Shown one piece after another: positions 60,852 to 64,000 of a stretch of DNA of 64,000 bases. The translations under genes and the position numbers were made by a program. The notes beneath the pieces are model-generated. The model saw only the letters and a list, made by a program, of their open reading frames with translations, did no database searches and was not told the origin of the DNA. Source of the stretch: Theodoxus fluviatilis (taxonomy: Eukaryota > Mollusca > Gastropoda > Cycloneritida > Neritidae). Position 1 is the stretch's first letter, and each line of letters starts with the position of its first letter. The stretch is taken from NCBI GenBank assembly GCA_034096865.1, contig JAWQFJ010001240.1, positions 32,501 through 96,500 of the forward strand, given 5' to 3'.

Positions 60852-63397
60852 GACTGACTGACTGACTGAATGACTGACTGAGGCTTTACAGCCTATCTGC
60901 AGTTGTAGGTTATGTAAAGCTGTATAACACAAGGCTTACTAGAGCTGTTTAGAGTAAGAACAGGTCCAGACTATATTTCCCTAGTTACTCCCTTCTTACC
61001 AGTCACATAGGGAGACAAGGTGGGTCTGTTCTTACTCCAGCCCACAGGGGAGGGAAGGTCAGAAGAGGTCATCACACAGGAAGGGTTATGGGAAGTACTC
61101 ACTCCGCAGTAGTCTTCGTCTGAGAACACCTGGGGCGGCAGGGGCTTCTGTCCAGCCTGCTTACTCTGGGCATTGGTCCACATAAACTTCTTGTCCTCCT
61201 CCTTCTTGGGGTCGCAGACATCCACCTCCTCATACTCGATCTTGTGGCTCTCAAGGACAGAGAGGACTTTATTCTGCTGGTTGCGAATCTGTGGAGATTT
61301 TCAATGAAGGGGATTACTGGATGTGATATCAAGCTGTGGTAGTTTTCCTCTGCAAAAAAACTCTAGTGACCTTCATACAGGAGTTGTGCCCTTGTTGTCA
61401 TGATTAGTAAATCCAAGAAACAGAATGATAGAAAATGCAATAACTGAAATTCAGGGTTTTTACTGACATCATGTCTCTGACTTGATGGGTGACTTGTAAT
61501 TAGAGATATTTCCAAAGACCAGTGATGACCTCAGCACAAATGAGTTTAGAATAAAACGAATGAATGAATGTTCATGAAGGAACAAATGAATGAATGAATG
61601 AATGAATGAATGAATGAATGAATGAATGAATGAATGAATGAATGAATGAATGAATGAATGAATGAATGAATGAATGAATGAATGAATGAATGAGTGAATG
61701 AATGAATGAATGAATACTGAATGATTGTATGCATAAATGAATAAATACTGAATCAATGAATAGACAATTGAAAAGATTATAAAATCATATATTTGAAAAA
61801 CACTACTTCTTATAATGAAAGGAATGCTAATGCAACAAGTATCTCTACAGGATAGCAGAAAGTCACTGCTGACAAGGACATAGGTCAGTTTCTCTGGGTC
61901 AAGCCAGTGTCATGTAAACTGGGGTCATGACCTGACAATGATCTTACTGACCTATCCAGCATTTGCCTGGCAACAAGAAAGGGTAACTCCTCCTTCTCCA
62001 GGCTCACCTCCAGAAACCTCTGCATGAGGGTGATGGTTGAATTGATTGAGTATGAATATGATCACAATGAGAAAGTATTGTTGTGCTTTCACAAGTCAAT
62101 TTATTTTCATTTGCTTTATCTATCTGCCTAGAATAAGGATGGAAATGAGCAAATAACCAAAGCATGAATGCAACTGTGCAGGTGTGTGATTAATCATAAT
62201 TCAAATGGATTCAAGTTTGCATGACAATGTGTGCACGCATCATCCATATCCAAATTGCATGTTGACTGGATGGGTACACTCTCATGTTACATACAAGTAT
62301 TCTCTACCGAGACAAATGTTAAAACATGTCAGCAGGTATTTGAATGCACATGTATTTCTGGGTGAAAACCAACATGCTGGCATCTGTATGTGAATGGATG
62401 CATCAGAACATGTGCACCAGATGAGTACATATACTTTTGTATGATCATCATGTGAACATTATCATGCCAATATCTGGCTGTATCTTCATTATCTGACATT
62501 TTTCACCTAGCTTTTATCACCAGTGCAAATATCAAGAGATTAGCCCAATGTCGACTACTTCACACAGATTGGAGGCTGTGGATGTGTTACTGGCTGGGGT
62601 GCGGGGCGTAGTGTTCTGGGAGGGGAATAAGGTATATTCATTGATCACTCTTCCTCCATTACCGTATCTCTTACCCACCATTCAAGCTTCCCTTTGATTG
62701 CCAAATCCTGAATGGCAACATTCAGTTTCTGTTTTGCACTGATACTGTAGTACTAGCAGAAATACACGGTTCTATACTCGCAAATGCTGAATATTCTTTA
62801 CACATTAACTTTCGATGGCAAGACAAGGTGGTTTAGGTATCACAAACGCCATCTGAACCATCTTCCTTATACCACGAGATGAAGATACGAACTGGAAAAA
62901 TAGCTGACACCTGCAGGAAGTATCCCATTTCGTCAATACAGGTACTTGATGAAGGTGTTCCTTCGCGTGGAAAAACTTATTATGGGTTGTTCATCCCGGG
63001 TCTTCAAAGGAGAGCAACGTCTATAACTTAAGTGTTGAGAGGGAACTCTGCAAACTTCATAGGCAAAGTGTTGGCCGACTTCACAAGTTTAGACATCAAA
63101 CACTCCAAGAATGCACTCCTCCATCGAATGCGTGGGCTGTTCCCACAAATACACGCCAAGACGTGATCAATCTCGCGCTAAATTTTACAATCTACTTGCA
63201 CTGTTCCGACAAGAAAGCAAAAAAGCATTACAAAACTGGCAGACTGAACGAGCAAGTAACTCGAGAACGGCCGCAGATATATGGTGTGGGTGTGGCACAA
63301 GTTTTGTTGACACGAGGAAATCCCGCCGAACATCTGCACTTCCTAAATTTACCTTCGAACTCCCGGTCTGGGAACTAACGAAGACCTTGATAACCAT
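51604..63397 (-). CDS. SH3BGR: SH3BGR-like protein with long Glu/Lys/Arg repeat tail, four exons
   Basis: Minus-strand exons 63353-63397, 61103-61288, 58922-59026 and 51604-53223, all phase 0 with GT-AG introns, encode 651 residues. The start [15 protein letters not shown] and the next exon ([65 protein letters not shown]) are the thioredoxin-like SH3BGR/SH3BGRL fold with its PLPPQ motif. No CXXC is present, as usual for the family. The last exon is a 540-codon acidic and basic repeat region. Vertebrate SH3BGR also ends in a Glu-rich tail, but a much shorter one. The function is poorly defined, a cytosolic adaptor-like protein. An extra small exon in the 5.7-kb intron 3 cannot be excluded. 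Confidence 0.9.
53636..53995. repeat. (CT)n microsatellite, ~350 bp
   Basis: (CT)n with CATT and GT interruptions in SH3BGR intron 3. Ser/Leu open frames here are artefacts. Confidence 0.95.
54410..55260 (-). mobile_element. ~860-bp AGGTCA-rich non-autonomous repeat, copy 2 (inverted)
   Basis: Reverse-complement copy of 39014-39872. Short chance frames in the two copies translate almost identically, showing very high identity. Subterminal GACTCACATGC (54433-54443) and GCATGTGAGTC (55250-55260) are exact inverted repeats. It lies in SH3BGR intron 3. Confidence 0.93.
55780..56160. repeat. Diverged repeats around ACATGCTGTAAGYAAA
   Basis: Three related segments (near 55815, 55970 and 56110) share ACTTCT...CACTCAGACATGCTGTAAGCA or variants. 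They are old and degenerate. Confidence 0.45.
56470..56540. repeat. (CA)n microsatellite
   Basis: About 35 CA units in SH3BGR intron 3. Confidence 0.97.
57104..57155. repeat. (GAT)n microsatellite
   Basis: About 16 GAT units in SH3BGR intron 3. Confidence 0.97.
57310..57395 (-). mobile_element. Possible tRNA-derived SINE head
   Basis: On the minus strand an A-box-like TGGCGTAGTAGCCCGACC (57362-57390 region) precedes a B-box-like GGTTTGGTCCCTGC (57320-57333) at tRNA-like spacing. The body and tail are not clear. Confidence 0.4.
57456..57906. repeat. 35-bp minisatellite, 13 copies, each with a TCATGTGAC box
   Basis: The unit AGGGGAGGTCATGTGACTGC + TCTGTGGGAGTACGG repeats with almost no variation (two units read GTAATGTG). 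It lies in SH3BGR intron 3, about 1 kb from exon 3. Confidence 0.97.
58445..58522. repeat. (AG)n microsatellite
   Basis: About 39 AG units, 400 bp before SH3BGR exon 3 on the map. Confidence 0.97.
59416..59500. repeat. G homopolymer and GGT repeat
   Basis: A run of about 33 G, then GGTTGGGG, a second G run and (GGT)n, in SH3BGR intron 2. Confidence 0.95.
59515..59768. repeat. 28-bp minisatellite, about nine copies
   Basis: The unit TCATCTATCAGCACAATATG + TTTAGGTT repeats with minor C/T changes, in SH3BGR intron 2. Confidence 0.97.
60505..60872. repeat. (CAGG)n and (CAGA)n tetranucleotide block
   Basis: About 360 bp in SH3BGR intron 2, starting (CTGC/CAGC), then (CAGG)n, (CAGA)n and (CTGA)n. 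Confidence 0.95.
61554..61716. repeat. (TGAA)n microsatellite
   Basis: About 38 TGAA units in SH3BGR intron 1. Confidence 0.97.
61755..63352 (-). other. SH3BGR intron 1, 5' part
   Basis: Unique AT-rich sequence. No additional exon or mobile element is recognised. Confidence 0.6.
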
Positions 63398-64000
63398 CCT
63401 GATAGGTCAGTGGAGGTCACAGCGGCGCGAAAAGAGAGCTCTGCGAGGAAGACGAACCGGCACTCCGTCCAAGATGACGGCGACGATTCCCGATTTGGGA
63501 AGATTCTCGTACAAGACTTCTCTGGAAGCGAGAGTGCCCCGCGAAAGCCAATGACGTTTTGCTCATCACACATATCTCTGACGTCACAACACATACACGA
63601 CGATGTTGCGCCTGTTGCTGGGCTCGCTGATAAACAAAGTAGTGCATACCGGAGCACATGTTTTCCAAGGTGAGATCAAACGGTTGTGCGTGTAATCCTT
63701 ACTGCATATTTCTGATGCGGAGCTCATGGGATATTCTCAGTGTTCGAAATAGCTACGATTGATCAGATGCGACAGCACCGTTGAATCTTTACCAGAGCAA
63801 CGTGAAGGTACAGTTCAACGCCCAATTTCAGTCGAGTTTTCTGGACTTGACAGCACTGCACCGGCTTCGTTAGAATCGGCACTGTTCCGAAAGCGGTACT
63901 AGCCAGCATCTGTCTAAAAGATGGGTGTACCATTTTGCTCAAGGCTTGTGTTTGAGATAACCCCAAACAATTGTTTATCGTCAGAAGAGGCAATAACTGT
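63398..64000 (-). promoter_or_regulatory. SH3BGR 5' UTR and promoter region
   Basis: GC-richer than the intron and directly upstream of ATG 63397. It contains a palindromic cAMP-response-type TGACGTCA at 63579-63586, a half-site TGACGTT at 63552, and a CCAAT box at about 63548-63552. A plus-strand 87-codon frame (63410-63673) overlaps but has no recognisable domain. Confidence 0.55.

Overview
This is nuclear DNA from an animal. The genes are split by GT-AG introns, the intergenic space is large and AT-rich, and microsatellites, minisatellites and interspersed repeats are very dense. Repeat style (a ~860 bp element full of AGGTCA half-sites, tRNA-derived SINEs with trinucleotide tails, L2/CR1-type LINE ends, a DIRS-like element) and protein divergence suggest a mollusc, probably a gastropod. 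That is inference; no rRNA or mitochondrial marker is present.

Four genes are supported. (1) 2364-3421 (+): the last two exons of a TPR protein ending in a J domain. (2) 15700-26711 (-): a complete seven-exon UBE2J1, the tail-anchored ER-associated-degradation ubiquitin-conjugating enzyme, 500 codons with a long Pro/Ala-rich linker. (3) 26980-38534 (+): a complete six-exon NSUN4, a mitochondrial rRNA m5C methyltransferase, 522 codons. (4) 51604-63397 (-): a four-exon SH3BGR-like gene with a thioredoxin-like head and a very long repetitive Glu/Lys/Arg tail. All exon phases in genes 2-4 join without a break. UBE2J1 and NSUN4 start codons lie 268 bp apart, head to head over a TATA-less stretch, so they probably share a bidirectional promoter.

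The rest is mainly repeats. NSUN4 intron 5 holds a ~5.3 kb DIRS-like retroelement (32426-37739) with inverted terminal repeats and an internal complementary region that matches each end exactly, but no intact reverse transcriptase or recombinase. Directly after the NSUN4 stop codon is a tandem array built from the end of its own last exon. That array is interrupted by an ~860 bp mobile repeat, and a second, inverted copy of the same repeat sits in SH3BGR intron 3. LINE remnants lie at 12975-13490, 22836-24436 and 40400-40992, a SINE at 29111-29629, and MITE-like elements at 31497-31752 and 44621-44864. Two nearly identical 600 bp direct repeats lie at 9452-10051 and 11203-11802.

The blocks 1-2363, 6300-9451, 11840-12970 and 41000-51600 contain no gene I can support. 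Part of 41000-51600 may be SH3BGR 3' UTR. Nothing indicates bacterial, viral or CRISPR content.
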